Shown piece by piece: positions 47,301 through 59,449 of a stretch of DNA of 64,000 bases. The DNA comes from Sphagnum compactum (taxonomy: Eukaryota > Bryophyta > Sphagnopsida > Sphagnales): assembly GCA_965153455.1 (NCBI GenBank), contig OZ234493.1, forward strand, positions 4,402,001 through 4,466,000, given 5' to 3'. Positions within the stretch are counted from its first letter, which is position 1. Each line of letters starts with the position of its first letter. The notes beneath the pieces are model-generated. The model made no database searches. It was not told where the DNA came from and saw only the letters and a program-made list of their open reading frames with translations. The position numbers were made by a program, and so were the translations under genes.

Positions 47301-50300
47301 TCCCAGATCTGTGGCTTGTAAAAGGTTGATGCTTGATGCATGATTTTCTGTGTTGATTCTTCAAGTGAGCCATCAGCTATGTCTAGCCATAATGAGCAAG
47401 TTGTGTCTTGTATTGTGGTATGCTAGAAACTTGGAGTCTGAACCAGTGCCACTAAAACCCATGACAGAAGGGCTGCACAGTTCCACTTCCAGGTAAAATT
47501 CCTATGAGTAACCTAGAGTGGAGTTTGAGGTTCTTAGTTTCTTAAGCTCTAGATGGTTCCACTCTTTTCATCTGAGTATAGTACTTTTGGATCAAAGCTG
47601 TTTTGTGTGAAAATTTTCTGTACATTGTGCGCATCATATGAACACACACTCAGCTCGTTGCCTTCTTCATGTCACTGTAGCTCAGAGCACCCTCCAACTC
47701 ATCTGAAGAAGTTTCAGCGTGTGTTATCAGAGGGACGAATGATTCCAAGGTAATCAATTCAAACTGCAAATTACCCCTCCCTATAGACAAGCCGACCAAG
47801 CTCATTCACCTTGTAAGGGGATGGTTTTTCTCTTGTTTTGCGTGTCAAAAGTGAACCAATCCTGCTTGCACTAATCACATTCTTAATGTCATCATGATCT
47901 TGCAAGTTCAGACCATTTAGTTTGAGATACAGGGGGTTCCTCTGCAACTTGTAAATGTGCATGTCACTTACAGTTGAAGAAAGTTAGATGTAAATATTGC
48001 CCAAATTAACTTGGAGTTGGCAGCAGTCCTGAGCATTCAGTATCCAGACCTCGTGCACCATCCATGCTCAGTGGTAGCCGCCGTCATGGAGCTGAGTACT
48101 TCAGTGTCTCCAGGTGTGCTCATCTGTCTCCCTCTTTGAAGGCTGTAAGTAAAGATTTGTACTCCACAAGTTTTAGTGAGAGGTAATACTTTGAGGTGTA
48201 CATTAGCTCAAACATCACCCAGAAGATCATATGTCATAGCCTGCCTCGCTCCCCACCCACCTAAAGCTTTTCCATGGTGTTCCATGCACTAGACTCAGCT
48301 GTAGGCAGGTGGGGACCATAACACATATGTGCGATACTCCAGCTGGCACAGATACTTCTCTCATTGACACGAGAAATTTGGTGTGCAGCCCAGATGACCC
48401 ACCTCAGAATCCAAATGTGGCTGGCAAGCCTTCTCCTATTTTCAGGAGGCGTGCAGCCTGTTCATTCAACAACAGAGCACGAGACAACGGAAGGTTATTG
48501 CACATATAGTACATTTTTTTCTCTTTGTCCATTCACAAATGTATGGCAAGCTTGCAAGAGACCAGAACCATTTGCATTTACCACTTATGCTGACAAGATT
48601 TCACTACCTTGCAGACATGGAAGGGCATTGTCATTCGACTTAAAGACTGAGGGAAGGGAGGTGGACTTTGTGCAGTATCTTGGAGACAGCACGATGCTTT
48701 CAAGGTCAGTCATTTAACCGCATGTCACATGCACCCCCCCTTCCCCTTGATGCCACAAAAGTGAAAGCTTCATAATTGTAAGTCAGCTGAATGTTATGGA
48801 AAACAAGACTGGAAAGTGTCCAGCAATCTTGATATCTGAAAGGATGGTATGATGTGTTTGGAAAGATTTTGCTGCAGCAGCACATCGCTTACCCCTCTCG
48901 GATTCTTGCTTAGATCTGAACTGGAAGATGTTGCATATGCACAGAAGATATGTGATGTTTTTGTGATTTGCAGTAGCTCCTTGAGACTGTGACAGGTATT
49001 ATATGGCAAGTGTTTTCATTCCTCCATCATGACTTGGGTGGCTATTACAACGGCTCAAAATGACCCATGATTTGTAAGATGGAAATGTGACTAAATGTTG
49101 CAGGGCAAACTTTAGCTATCAAGCCGAGTTGCAGAGGCCTATGAAGCCAAGTGCTACACCTAAGATCACTGATGGGTTCAGGTAGTCCTCACCACATCAG
49201 TTCACATGAAAGCACCAAGCTTCATTTTGTTGTCATCATTAGCTTTTTTGTGCAGTGTGGAATCTGTTGAAGTTGTTGGTGCAAATCCTCAGGTCTACAG
49301 CAAATGATGCTCCAAAGCAAGAGCATGTCAGTAAAGAGCAGGACCTTACCAGAGCAAGGCTTGATTCAGAGTATCTTACAACAGACTGGAAGCTGCAAAG
49401 CAGAGAGGTATGCTTCTCCTCAACTTAGCTACTTTGTGCAGACAGACTCATTGATGTTAATGATCACAGGTTCTTGACTTTTGATAATTGCCAAAGGTTT
49501 TCATTAGCTCAAAAGTTTTACCACCAACATCATGTGCATCCCCAAGGCAGGAAGCCACAATCAGGAGTGTCATTTAGTAGGCGCAACAGACTTTAGCAAG
49601 TGTTCAAGCAGAAGCTATGAAGGTGAAAGTTTGGTAACACCCATGGGTGTTCACCATAAGTCAGACAGTTGCACTGCGGAAGTTTTGATGTCTTCTCAGA
49701 AAAAGATGATGCAAATGTCAGTCCATTTGGTGAACACCCATGGCATTTTAGGCTTTTGTTCTCATTTTCTAATCTGACAACAGCTCTTTGCCTTGTGCAG
49801 ATTCCTAGGAAGTCAACAGGTCTTGACATCATAAATGCAGAGCCAAAGCAAGGAGGTAGAAATCAAGGTCCAACAGTCAATGGTCTCAGATCCAACTCTG
49901 GAAGACTTACTGGAACAATACCTCGAGAGTTCCGAAATGTTCTGGAAGGGAGTCAAGCAGGTGGTGTGTCTGATGAATCTTCATCTGTAACCACCACAAC
50001 CAATGGGGCAGCTTCCTGGAGTCTCACAGAACATTCCCACTCCTTGCTGAACCAGCCATTGATGCCCTACTCTGAATGGACCATTGACTTCTCAGAGCTT
50101 CGAATTGGTGTTCGTGTGGGTATTGGTAAGTTGTCAGATGGGATCCAGGGATTTCAGATTTGTTGTTTGGTTCAAACTATTGGAAGCCCATGTGGTCCTC
50201 GTTTGTCTTTTCCCTGTTGTTTGTTATTCTATGTTTTTTCTTCTATTGTGCATGCTCTTTTGTTTTTTTTTGTTTGTTTTGTTTTTTTGCCCCCTGCTTT

Positions 50301-53300
50301 TCTCAATGGCTTTTTCCCTTCTATGTTGCTAGTTGCTAGCCAGAATCATGGCTGAGTCTTCCTGTTGCTTCTGGACTTGCATCAGAAACTCAATATGTAG
50401 GCTAGTGGTTACACTGGCCTATACCTGTTGTAGGGAGCTGATGAAGTCAGTGGGTAAGTTGTGATAGATAAGTCACCATCATACATGTTACTGTTGATGG
50501 CCCCTGAACAAGTGAAAGCCTGTTGCTTTTGTACATACTGCTAGTTTTATTGTTCAAGTTCTCCCCTTTGATATTCTTCTTCTGAGTTGTTCAGTCCTTC
50601 TCTGGAATTCTTTCTTTGGGTTCAAGAGAAAGTTTTGGACCTTTTTTTCTGGCTTTTCCTAATGATGAGTATGGAGATTTCTGGATTCTCATGAGAGTTA
50701 TTTGGTTCAATTTGTGTGCCATTTTTTTATCTTCAGGTGAACAGTCCCTAAAAATCAAAAGTCTGCCTCTTTTGCTTTCACCCTGATTCATGTGGCAAAA
50801 TCAAATTGTGTTCAGTTTGTGAATGTTTCCAAAAATCCAGAGGCTGGGGATGAGGCATATGTCTTGAAGTTTTGGTGGGTTCACTTCAGGATCCTTTGGA
50901 GAAGTATTTCGTGGCATATGGAGGGGCACAGAAGTGGCCATCAAGGTCATGCTGGAACAGGACCTCAACTTTGAGAACACACAGGATTTTTGCAATGAAA
51001 TTTCCATTCTGAGGTATATTGTTTGCTGGATAAATCAAAACAGCAGTTTGATTGGCAGATTCAAATTTTGTTTTTTCTTTCTCTCTTTTATTCTAGCTTT
51101 GTTTCCATATGCACGACTTTTGGCATGCATGTTTAGGCCTGCCTCTTCCTGGTTCTGAACGAGTAGCCGTTGGCTTGATTGCATGTGTCCCTTGCAGCCG
51201 TCTGCGACATCCCAATGGTACATACTTACCTTAAGCTGTTGTAATCCTCACAAGCTTCTTATAGCTTGAACAAGGATGCTACTGACTTTTTGGATTAGCT
51301 ATGTCTCTTGACTGAGCCTTCTTGTGGCTTCTGGGAATGCAACAGAAACTCAGCATGGGGACAGTTGTGTAATAGTTTACCTGAAATTGGGGGTCAGATT
51401 ATTGTTTACTTCCTACACCCATCACCAGGAGCTGATGAAGTCAGTGGGGAGTCATGGCAGCTTGCTACTGCTGCTCATGGTGAAGGTGATGGTCTGACAC
51501 TTTGTGAGCAATCCTCATAAGGTTATGATTGCACCCATCATAATGTTATCTTCAAAGTGTTGCTGTGCAGTTTTTTCTGAATCCTCATAGACATATCTTT
51601 GTGTTTTGTCTTCAGTGTGTAGTGTGTAGTTGTTGAGGATTCTCAAGTCTATACATTGGCCTTGCAGTCAGATGAGCTGCACGTAATGTAAATTACACCC
51701 TGAATCTCCTGAATCTGTCAGTCTGCAACCAACATTACCAGGAGTATACTAGGTTCCAGGTTGTCATGTCGGGCACTTATGAAAAATGTGTGCACTTACC
51801 AGCAAGTCAAGTAACTTTATTGGCTTGATAAGTTCTTTGGGATCAACATAAAAATCACCGCTCTTTGTGAATGTTCAAGGGGTGAAAACTGTGGGCTGCA
51901 GTGATATTGTTCCTGGGAGCTTGCACCAAGCCACCACATCTGTCCATGGTCACTGAGTACATGCATATAGGATCACTCTATCGCCTTATTCACTTCAGTG
52001 GGCAAGGGAAGGGACTTAGCTGGCGCCGTCGCTTGAAGATGCTCCGTGATATCTGCAGGTTTGTTACAACATATGGCATCCATGCCTAGGTGTAAAAAAA
52101 TATAGGCGAATCTTAAAGGACCTGGAAATTTCCAAGGGCTGATGTCTTTGAAAATTCTTGAATTACAGAGAGCAGAATGTTGATGCTTTGAAAGAACTTT
52201 GTGGTTGTCATTTTCACATTTGTACAGAACCTCATTTTGTTAAAGTGGATCAACTTTTTGACCATCTACTGAGGACAAATTTTCTGCCTATATCACATAT
52301 GACCTTCTGTCATTTCATCTTGTTTAGTGCAGTTCAACTGGGGCTTGATATATTTCTGGTGTAAGTGCAGGGGAATGATGTGTGTGCAGCGTATGAAAAT
52401 CATTCATCGTGATCTTAAGAGTGCCAATTGCTTGGTTGACAAGCATTGGTCAGTCAAGATTTGTGACTTTGGCTTGTCAACAATTGTTACGGACTCTGCA
52501 GTCTGCAACCCAACTGCAGTTGGTACACCTGAGTGGACAGCACCTGAACTTTTGCGCAATGAGCTAGTCATGGACAAATGTGATGTTTTCAGTTTTGGTG
52601 TCATCATATGGGAGCTTGCCACTTTGAAGCGTCCTTGGGAAGGTGTCAAACCAATGGAAGTAAGTCCACTTCACCCTTAGCACCAGATTCTGGGCTTAGT
52701 GGTATTGGGTTTTAGCAGGTTCGATTCATAATGCTTACATGACCAACTGTGGCAGGTCCAATACTCAGTCAGGTCAACCTTTGGTACATGCAATTTCACT
52801 CTTGGTTTCAATCTTGCAGCTATTCCAGAGCTCTCCAGTAGGCCTCTGCTCATTAAATGAATCTTTGTCATGAAGTGGACTGTTGGTTGTGGGTGCTGCA
52901 GGTGGCAGATGCTGTGGCTCACCATGGAGCACGACTTGAGATACCAGGGGGACTCATTGGCACACTGATAGCAGGTAATGTACATCTCCAACACCTTTAT
53001 CTTGTTTTGAGAAACAATAAGTGAGGAGAAAGATGTTTCTCTAAACAGGAGCTCACTGTCTTTCTTGTCATGGTTTTCTTATGACCATACAAAGGGTATA
53101 CGTAGCAAGTGAATCTTTCTGTTGAAGCTCTTCTCATGAACCAACCATCAATGTTTCCTCTGGAACAGGAGCAACATTAGGACTCTGGAAGTGATTAGTT
53201 GTAAAAAAGTTCACAAAAAACTGATATGTAGGATCAAGGAATTTCATGAACCAATCCTAAAACAAACTTCCTGACAAATTTTAGATCTGCTGCCTTGTTA

Positions 53301-53457
53301 TTCATACTTAAATTTATTCTAATGTCGTGTGCCAATGGGCTGTCATACTTTCAAACCGATGGTGTGTGCAGATTGTTGGCAGGAAGTCCCAGCAGCCCGG
53401 CCAAGCTATGAGGAAATTCTGACACGCCTTCATGAATGTGAGTTCCTTCAGAGCTGA
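44394..53457 (+). CDS. Raf-like MAPKKK, B3 subgroup (EDR1/SIS8 type), 22 exons, 1048 aa
   Basis: Cytosolic Ser/Thr kinase. B3 Rafs act in stress, ABA, ethylene and defence signalling. Exons: 44394-44693, 44806-45036, 45215-45406, 45713-45984, 46481-46609, 46962-47048, 47188-47217, 47427-47492, 47681-47749, 48027-48113, 48389-48493, 48615-48704, 49104-49181, 49293-49407, 49508-49729, 49801-50125, 50890-51013, 51198-51217, 51902-52058, 52371-52659, 52902-52974, 53372-53457; 3147 nt, phases consistent. Residues ~75-330 form the EDR1-type regulatory domain (LWESKVLESIMPSGFYSMVP, CRPRAILFKFLGDCVGIQSR, GDYDSCDSPLTPNSPLFDF). A divergent Ser/Arg/Pro linker spans ~330-780. The kinase domain (~785-1045) has loop GIGSFGEV, VAIK lysine, HRDLKSAN, DFGLS and GTPEWTAPE, so it looks active. 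Closest in my memory to Arabidopsis SIS8. The first Met is the first ATG after an acceptor, so extra N-terminal exons are possible. The exon 15 borders (a second donor at ATGTCA^GTCCAT is possible) are the least certain. Confidence 0.92.
45526..45543. repeat. Perfect 18-bp palindrome in kinase intron 3
   Basis: CCTGGCTAGCTAGCCAGG equals its own reverse complement. It lies just after an AATAAA-like sequence (GCAATAAAATT) in the intron. Confidence 0.8.
49641..49743. repeat. 15-bp perfect inverted repeat spanning kinase exon 15 donor
   Basis: CCATGGGTGTTCACC (49641-49655) and GGTGAACACCCATGG (49729-49743) are exact reverse complements separated by 73 bases. The right arm begins at the last exon base and contains the GTGAAC 5' splice site, so the transcript could fold and pair the donor. 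Confidence 0.8.
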
Positions 53458-54135
53458 TGGACAGAGTCGTAAAGTTGGAACTTCTGTATGTATCTTGGAT
53501 TCACTTCATGTACTATCAGATTTGTTTAGTTGGGAATAGTTTTTTTTCCTTCCAGGTACAATCTACTACCCTATTTGCAGATCTGTCCCTGAACCAAGCT
53601 TCCATTTGTAGAATGAAGAGCAGCTGAAATTTTTGAATTCAAAAAAGAAAAAGCATAAAAAAGGGGGATAGACTTTTACATCCTCTGGGGTGACAAAAGG
53701 AGAACGTATGTAGGTACCATTGAAACTATCAAGGATGATGGGTAGGATGGGTAAACAGGGTTTTCCTAAAAAGTGTCCAGCATTCTCCAGCTGGCTGATG
53801 AGATGATAAATTTTTGCATTAGAATTCAAGTATTCAACTGCACTGTAATGGACAAAACATTAGTATATGGACAAAACATAGTAATTAAGTACATGTTCAA
53901 CTGTTTTCTGGCAATACAATCATCAATTGCGGAGAAACATACAATTAGGTGAACTTCACATCTGAACACAATACATGTATTCCCCACAATTCCACTTGTG
54001 GTATGACGGAGTGCACCAGAAAATAATGGTAAGACATTGTACCAAATCCACATTTGTGACACAGTTGAAGAAACAGTGTGCTAAACTGATCATATTATCA
54101 GGGAGATGAAGTGCTGCATTTAAATTTAATGGTGA
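53458..54135. other. 3' flank of the kinase gene
   Basis: Should contain the kinase 3' untranslated region. No further gene seen before the MITE. Confidence 0.4.
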
Positions 54136-54491
54136 GAGCATCTCCATCAGTGCTCAGTATGTGACTCCAGACAGTAAAATTTGTTGCGAAAAAGTCAAAA
54201 TGTGCTGGTTTAGCTCAGGAAATTAGTTTTTCTGCACCAAATTTGTGCAGCTTGCCGGGGCTGGTAAAAGGTGCAACACAACTGTGCACCTCCAAAAAAG
54301 AGTGTAATGAATTGGACTTGATTGTGGCTCAATATTTATGATTGGTTGATTATAATGATTGGTCCAGGTGGTTTGCTATTTGCAGTTATAGTTACAGTTT
54401 TATTGGTGGGGTTGGCAAAAAAAAAACAGTTAAACTTAGACATTTAATTTTATTATCCAGAGTGACATACTGAGCACCGGTGGAGATGCTC
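54136..54491. mobile_element. Non-autonomous DNA transposon (MITE), 356 bp, TGA target-site duplication
   Basis: Terminal inverted repeats of about 32 bp: left GAGCATCTCCATCAGTGCTC... (54136-54167), right end the reverse complement of GAGCATCTCCACCGGTGCTC... (54460-54491), about 29 of 32 matching. The element is flanked on both sides by TGA (54133-54135 and 54492-54494), a 3-bp target-site duplication as made by PIF/Harbinger transposases. No coding capacity. It sits some 700 bp downstream of the kinase stop codon. Confidence 0.8.
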
Positions 54492-55220
54492 TGAGGGAAA
54501 AAAAAAATGCTGGTATCTAGAAAAATGAAAAGCTTTTGTATCCATTTGCTTCAGGCTTCAATTTGTATTTCAAGCCAATTTTTCACTCTAATGACAGCCC
54601 CATAAAACAATCCCCAAACTTTATCAGAGAACTGAACCTCTGAATGCAACACTCTGGAGCAGGAGGCTGATATTCTAACTAAATCATTAGGTTGAATTAG
54701 ATTTCAAATTCTCAAAAAAATGATAGGAGTAGAGAGTTTCTTGTAGTCATGCCAGTAGAAGTCCTCACTAAAAATTTCAAACGTGCTATTATTTCTTTTT
54801 ACAAATATTTGCAAACACATATCAAATGTGCAATTATTGAGATAAGTCTAAATTGTACATAAAGGGATCAAAAGTGAGGAGGGTATATACATTTTAGAAG
54901 CTAGTGTCATGCGTTCTTATGTTGATGCTTACAACCATTGATATCAACCCACATACAACACAATATACATAAATATCCTAAATGGTACAACACTTTCAAA
55001 CCCATAAGATATGACTCACTTACAACAAGCAAAAATCCAATCTCAAAACATAGAATGCAAAACAACACCAAACCACATGCAAAAAAAACATGGGTAAAAA
55101 CACAACACGGACACATTGTGTAACACCCATTGACACAAGTCCATCCCCAAAGCGAGATATGTTGGAGCCAACATAAAAAGGGAGGGGTTTGGGGATACTT
55201 GTGCCAACTTTGTACACATG

Positions 55221-55643
55221 GTGGAACTAGTTCTAATGGTATTCAATGCATTTGATGGCAAACAACCTTGCAGTGGGAAGGCATAGTTTATCATGAAAAC
55301 ATTGGAACAAAATGTCTTATCATTACAAGATCAACCGTTTTCATTACCATCAAACCTTGTAGATGAGATTGAATATCAATTTTACCACCAATGGAAGACG
55401 TTAACAACTAACCTACATTATTTAGGAGCCCTTTTCAATCCATAATTATTGGTTGAAGCATGTTTCCATGATGATGCAAATGCCAAGGAAACATTCAACT
55501 ATGTGTTACAAAAAAACATTATTAGCATGATAACCTTGCCCAAACTTCTAAGGACTTTGTTGAATTTGTTGAAAGTCGAGGGCCTTTTTTCAACCACCCC
55601 CCCCCCCCAATTGATGACCTCAACTTGCTCCCACATGAATTAG
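55221..55643 (+). pseudogene. hAT-family transposase remnant
   Basis: One frame reads VELVLMVFNAFDGKQPCSGK, then after a TAG continues FIMKTLEQNVLSLQDQPFSL, EYQFYHQWKTLTTNLHYLGA and LFNP, a second in-frame stop, then LLVEACFHDDANAKETFNYV. This order (an xxAxDGxxPCxGKAW-like start, a W-K-x-L-x-DLHYAGALLNP-like core) is that of the C-terminal half of hAT transposases before the dimerisation domain. In-frame stops near 55286 and 55441 show it is dead. The C-terminal dimerisation block is not recognisable downstream. Family assignment is from memory of the motif. Confidence 0.65.
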
Positions 55644-57800
55644 AATTTGATTAGAATTTGATTAGAATTAGTGAGCACACATTTGCACCCATTACTTGCC
55701 ACATTTTAGCATAAATGTGTTTTGCATCACTGTGTGAATGAAATTAGGATTCATATTCATTTGTCCATAGAAAAATGCTAAATCAACAAGATTGTTGTTT
55801 GATGCTAGCATTTGGGAACACCTATGATCCAACAATGAGAATATAACCATTAGCATGCCACCCAATGATGTTTCGCAGTAGGTGGAACTCCCCACCTTAA
55901 ATACATCCATTGAGCAACAAGTTGAAGCCCCCCATGCATCCACCACAATTGTACATGCCCCAATGGTCGATGATGAAATCAATTGCCTGCAATCAATAAG
56001 TTCTATTGATCATGTATTCCCACATAACATGAACAAACCATTAACAATAGTGGACTTGACAATGTGATTAACATTGTGCATTTGATAACCCAAGACACAT
56101 TAATTGAAACACCGAACTTGTAGGTCAACCCTTTGGCCAATCTTACAAATCATATAATTAAAGCCATGGTAGCAACGACATCAAACCTACAAATGGGCTT
56201 AATATCACCACTTACACCATTAAACCCTACACAAGTCATCAATGCATGCGCACTTGTGAAATTGAAATTCCATTAACACAACATGATTCAAATTTTGACC
56301 ACACACCAATCTCCAGCTACCCACAACATCAAACATGTTTTCAACCTTAGGTGGGTCAAGATTGGCCGTGGTGGCTAGTTCCATGAATCATTTTTCCATT
56401 TATTCAATATTCCTCCACACAATGGGTTACTCAAAGGAAGAGGCTTGTTGATAAAAACAACGATGACTTTCATAAGCACACATGATTATGATTGATCGCA
56501 TAATGATGAAATCTTCAATATTGATGATAGCATGCCACCAAACAAATTTTGACAAAACAAATGGGATAAAATATCATCACAAGGTGCAAGCAATACATTT
56601 TGTACTTATTTGTTACCTTGTTTTCTACTTGTAATGTAAAAAAATAGTTTTCCCAACTTCTAACCTTCCTCTAGCATCTCAAAACAAATGGAATTTCTAG
56701 ATTTCTTCATAAGCCTTTCTTGCTTTCCTTTAGCTTTTCAAAAAAAAATGTACCACATCATTTGGACTTGGAAAAATACCCCAAAAGTATTCCCAAAAAT
56801 TATGCTAATTTTTGAGGGTTGGGGATGAACTTAGTTATGAAAACAAACTCCATTGACAAAATTATATATATTAGAATGTTCACCACATCAATATTGAGGG
56901 CTAGGAAGAAAAGAACAATTGTTTGCAAAAAATATTCATATACCTTTAAATATTTGAAATCTAAATTTCAAACTACTTAAATTAAAGCTCCATTTCAAAT
57001 ACTTGCAAGTGCATTGGAAAAACATAATTATATCAATTTAGCTTTTGGAACCAATGCCAATAATAATTAACAAAGAATGTACCCAAAAAATTTGATATTA
57101 TTTTCACAAGTTCATTTTTTTTTGTACCTTTTACTTGGAAACCCCCAATTTTTACATACCAAAGCTACTATTTGGTCTACTTTATCATGTTTTCAACCCA
57201 CAACCTTGTGTGAGATAGACATTTCAAAGGAAGAGAATGGTGCAATGATGATGATGAGGACACCAATGATGATGGCAAAGAGGCACCAAAAGATAATGAC
57301 TATCATGAATCGTGCTCCAAAATATTAATCCTACAATTGGTCATGGTTCCATGTCTAATGTCAAAATGAATCATGTCTTCATTTTTTTACCACCTTTTTT
57401 CCCCTTCGGATTTTGTTACTTTGTTTACACCCTTACAACCATTGCTTACAACCTTGGGTGACCTAAGGAGGTTGAAACCTTGGGTATGTGGGGGTTTTTG
57501 TTGGTCTTTTTTGCAAAAAAATGGAAAACCTAAACTTGACCTTTCGTTGTTCATAACATTTAGTATTTGGAAAACATTAAGGTTTTTTGGGCATCTCATA
57601 TTATAATGATGTTGTTTAGCCAACCTTCAAGGGGACAATTTGATAGTAAACCCCAAGACGCTTTACTTCAAACATTGAGTGATCTCTTAGTGTGCCATCA
57701 TTAACCATTTCGAAGCGAACGACATCAAAAATGTCCAGGGGTGAAAACATTTCATCAACCCATTCTCAAAAACAATAGAGGCTTGTGGCACATGACTAGG
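55644..57800. other. AT-rich intergenic DNA, probably decayed transposon sequence
   Basis: No intact coding sequence. A C-homopolymer lies at 55599-55608. A (GATGAT)-rich stretch with open frame at 57241-57290 is low-complexity. Confidence 0.4.
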
Positions 57801-57820
57801 CCTAAATAGATTGCCAAACA

Positions 57821-58480
57821 ATGATTCCAAGAAATTGTCTTGGAGTTTTTCAAGGAGCATATGATGGCTTACTTCAACTTTGCTTTTGTCAACAAATAAA
57901 CATGCAACCTAAACAAGTACAGACATGTCATGGAATTGAAAATATTGATGGAACAAATTATTCCCCAAAGTACATCAAGTTACAAAATTTTCCAAGGTTT
58001 TTAGAGTGGCTTGAATGCAAGGTTAGGGACATGACATCAAATTGAATGCAATGGTTTGACATATTTTATCCAACAAAGGACAAGTTGGCAAATTGGACTA
58101 TGGAGGTGGTGGAATTTTGGGATAAGGTGACATGGTGGGCCAAAATTAACAAGAATTTCTAGAAGAAGGCATGTTGGCACCATGGATGGAAGAAAGGGTT
58201 CAAAATCTTCTTTCCCAAACAATAAGTTAAGGCATCCTATGGATTTTAAGCATAGTGAATGTGGTCCTTTTGTTTGGTATGGACAATCGAGGTGGTTATG
58301 GTGTGGTGCATAAGGTGTGGAGTGAAACATTTGATCTCATCCCAAGCACCATTGGATTAGCAAGGAAGATACCCACAACATATGATAAACAAAAAACATG
58401 CAAACAACGTTTTGTAAAAGCGTTGGTTTGCCCATGCAAACATCCAAGTGTCATCAAGTCAAAAATTTCCTCTTATTAAC
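57821..58480 (+). pseudogene. Broken gene with a protein-kinase N-lobe remnant
   Basis: In one frame, YSPKYIKLQNFPRFLEWLEC... is followed by a TGA, then QWFDIFYPTKDKLANWTMEV and VEFWDKVTWWAKINKNF, a TAG, and KKACWHHGWKKGFKIFFPKQ. After a frame change, the frame from 58255 reads MDNRGGYGVVHKVW, which has the GxGxxGxV shape of a kinase glycine-rich loop, then LARKIPTTYD (cf. A-x-K) and ALVCPCKHPSVI (cf. the 'HPN(V/I)' segment after helix C). At least two in-frame stops and one frameshift make it non-functional. No parent gene is visible, and it may be part of a multicopy element that captured a kinase domain. Confidence 0.5.
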
Positions 58481-58753
58481 CATTGAAATAAATAAAATTC
58501 ATAAGTTCAATATACCAAGGCTTAATTATGGATACTTTCCAAAAAAACAAAAAGTAACCCTCATTGAAATATTTTACAATGTTTTCACCCAAGTAGAATG
58601 CGTTTTCAAGTTAATTGTTAAATGATTCAAAAATTTGACATGTTATATAAAAATGAGTTTAGTTAGTAAGATAACAATAATGAAATTAATTGACAATTTT
58701 AATATGCAAATATTGGAAATTGGAATTAATGCACCACCAAATGTATGTTCATT

Positions 58754-59253
58754 CACTAGTAAAAAAACCCAATTTTGCGACTTGTTTTATGCGACTAAAA
58801 GTGTTGACGTTTGTAATTATTTTGGTCTCCTAATAGTTGCAAACAACACTTTTAGTCGCATTAAACAATAGAATGGGGTCTTTCGACTAATGATTGTAAT
58901 CTATTGTGTTTTTTGGTCTTCAATATTGAAGGAGTTACCTTCTACTAACTTTTATTTCCAAAACAATATGTAATAAAGGTGAATCATATAGAGGGGGGGT
59001 GGGGCGGGGGGGGCAACACATTACTTTTGAGCACCATTATAATAAACCAAACAATGTATAATACAATAAAAAGGTATTGAAGTTAGTTCAACATCAATTT
59101 CTTGCACTACACAACTTGAGAGTAAAATCTTTAGTTAATAAAAATAAATAAAAATTGAATCCATGCTTGAACAACTTATAACAATGGTATAAGTAATTTG
59201 CAAACAATACTATAATTCATGATTTTTTTATTGGGTTTTCTAGTAAAAAATAC
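58754..59253. mobile_element. Possible CACTA-type MITE
   Basis: The left end begins CACTAGTAAAAAAACCCAAT, followed by TTTTGCGAC and GCGACT subterminal motifs and a perfect 17-bp inverted repeat TGCGACTAAAAGTGTTG (58790-58806 against 58844-58860, 37-base loop). A degenerate complementary end, TATTGGGTTTTCTAGTA, lies at about 59237-59253. CACTAGT...-type ends and TTTGCGAC subterminal repeats are typical of plant CACTA elements. The right end is poor and no 3-bp target duplication was confirmed. Confidence 0.4.
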
Positions 59254-59449
59254 CCACAATGACAAGCGTAAAAAAACCACCCTATCAATTTGGACAAGTT
59301 GATTTGGGACTTACCAATGTGACTGGGTAGTCAATTTGATTGACAAAGTGATTGACATAGTGATTCATTATTTGACTTGTCAATAATGGACTATTTGACT
59401 ACATCAAATTTATACTTAAATTATAATCATTTATATTATTATTTAAAAT

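Noticed and set aside
52705-52730. tRNA-like GGTTCGATTC motif
   Set aside because: Only the T-loop-like string is present. No acceptor, D-arm or anticodon stem can be drawn around it.
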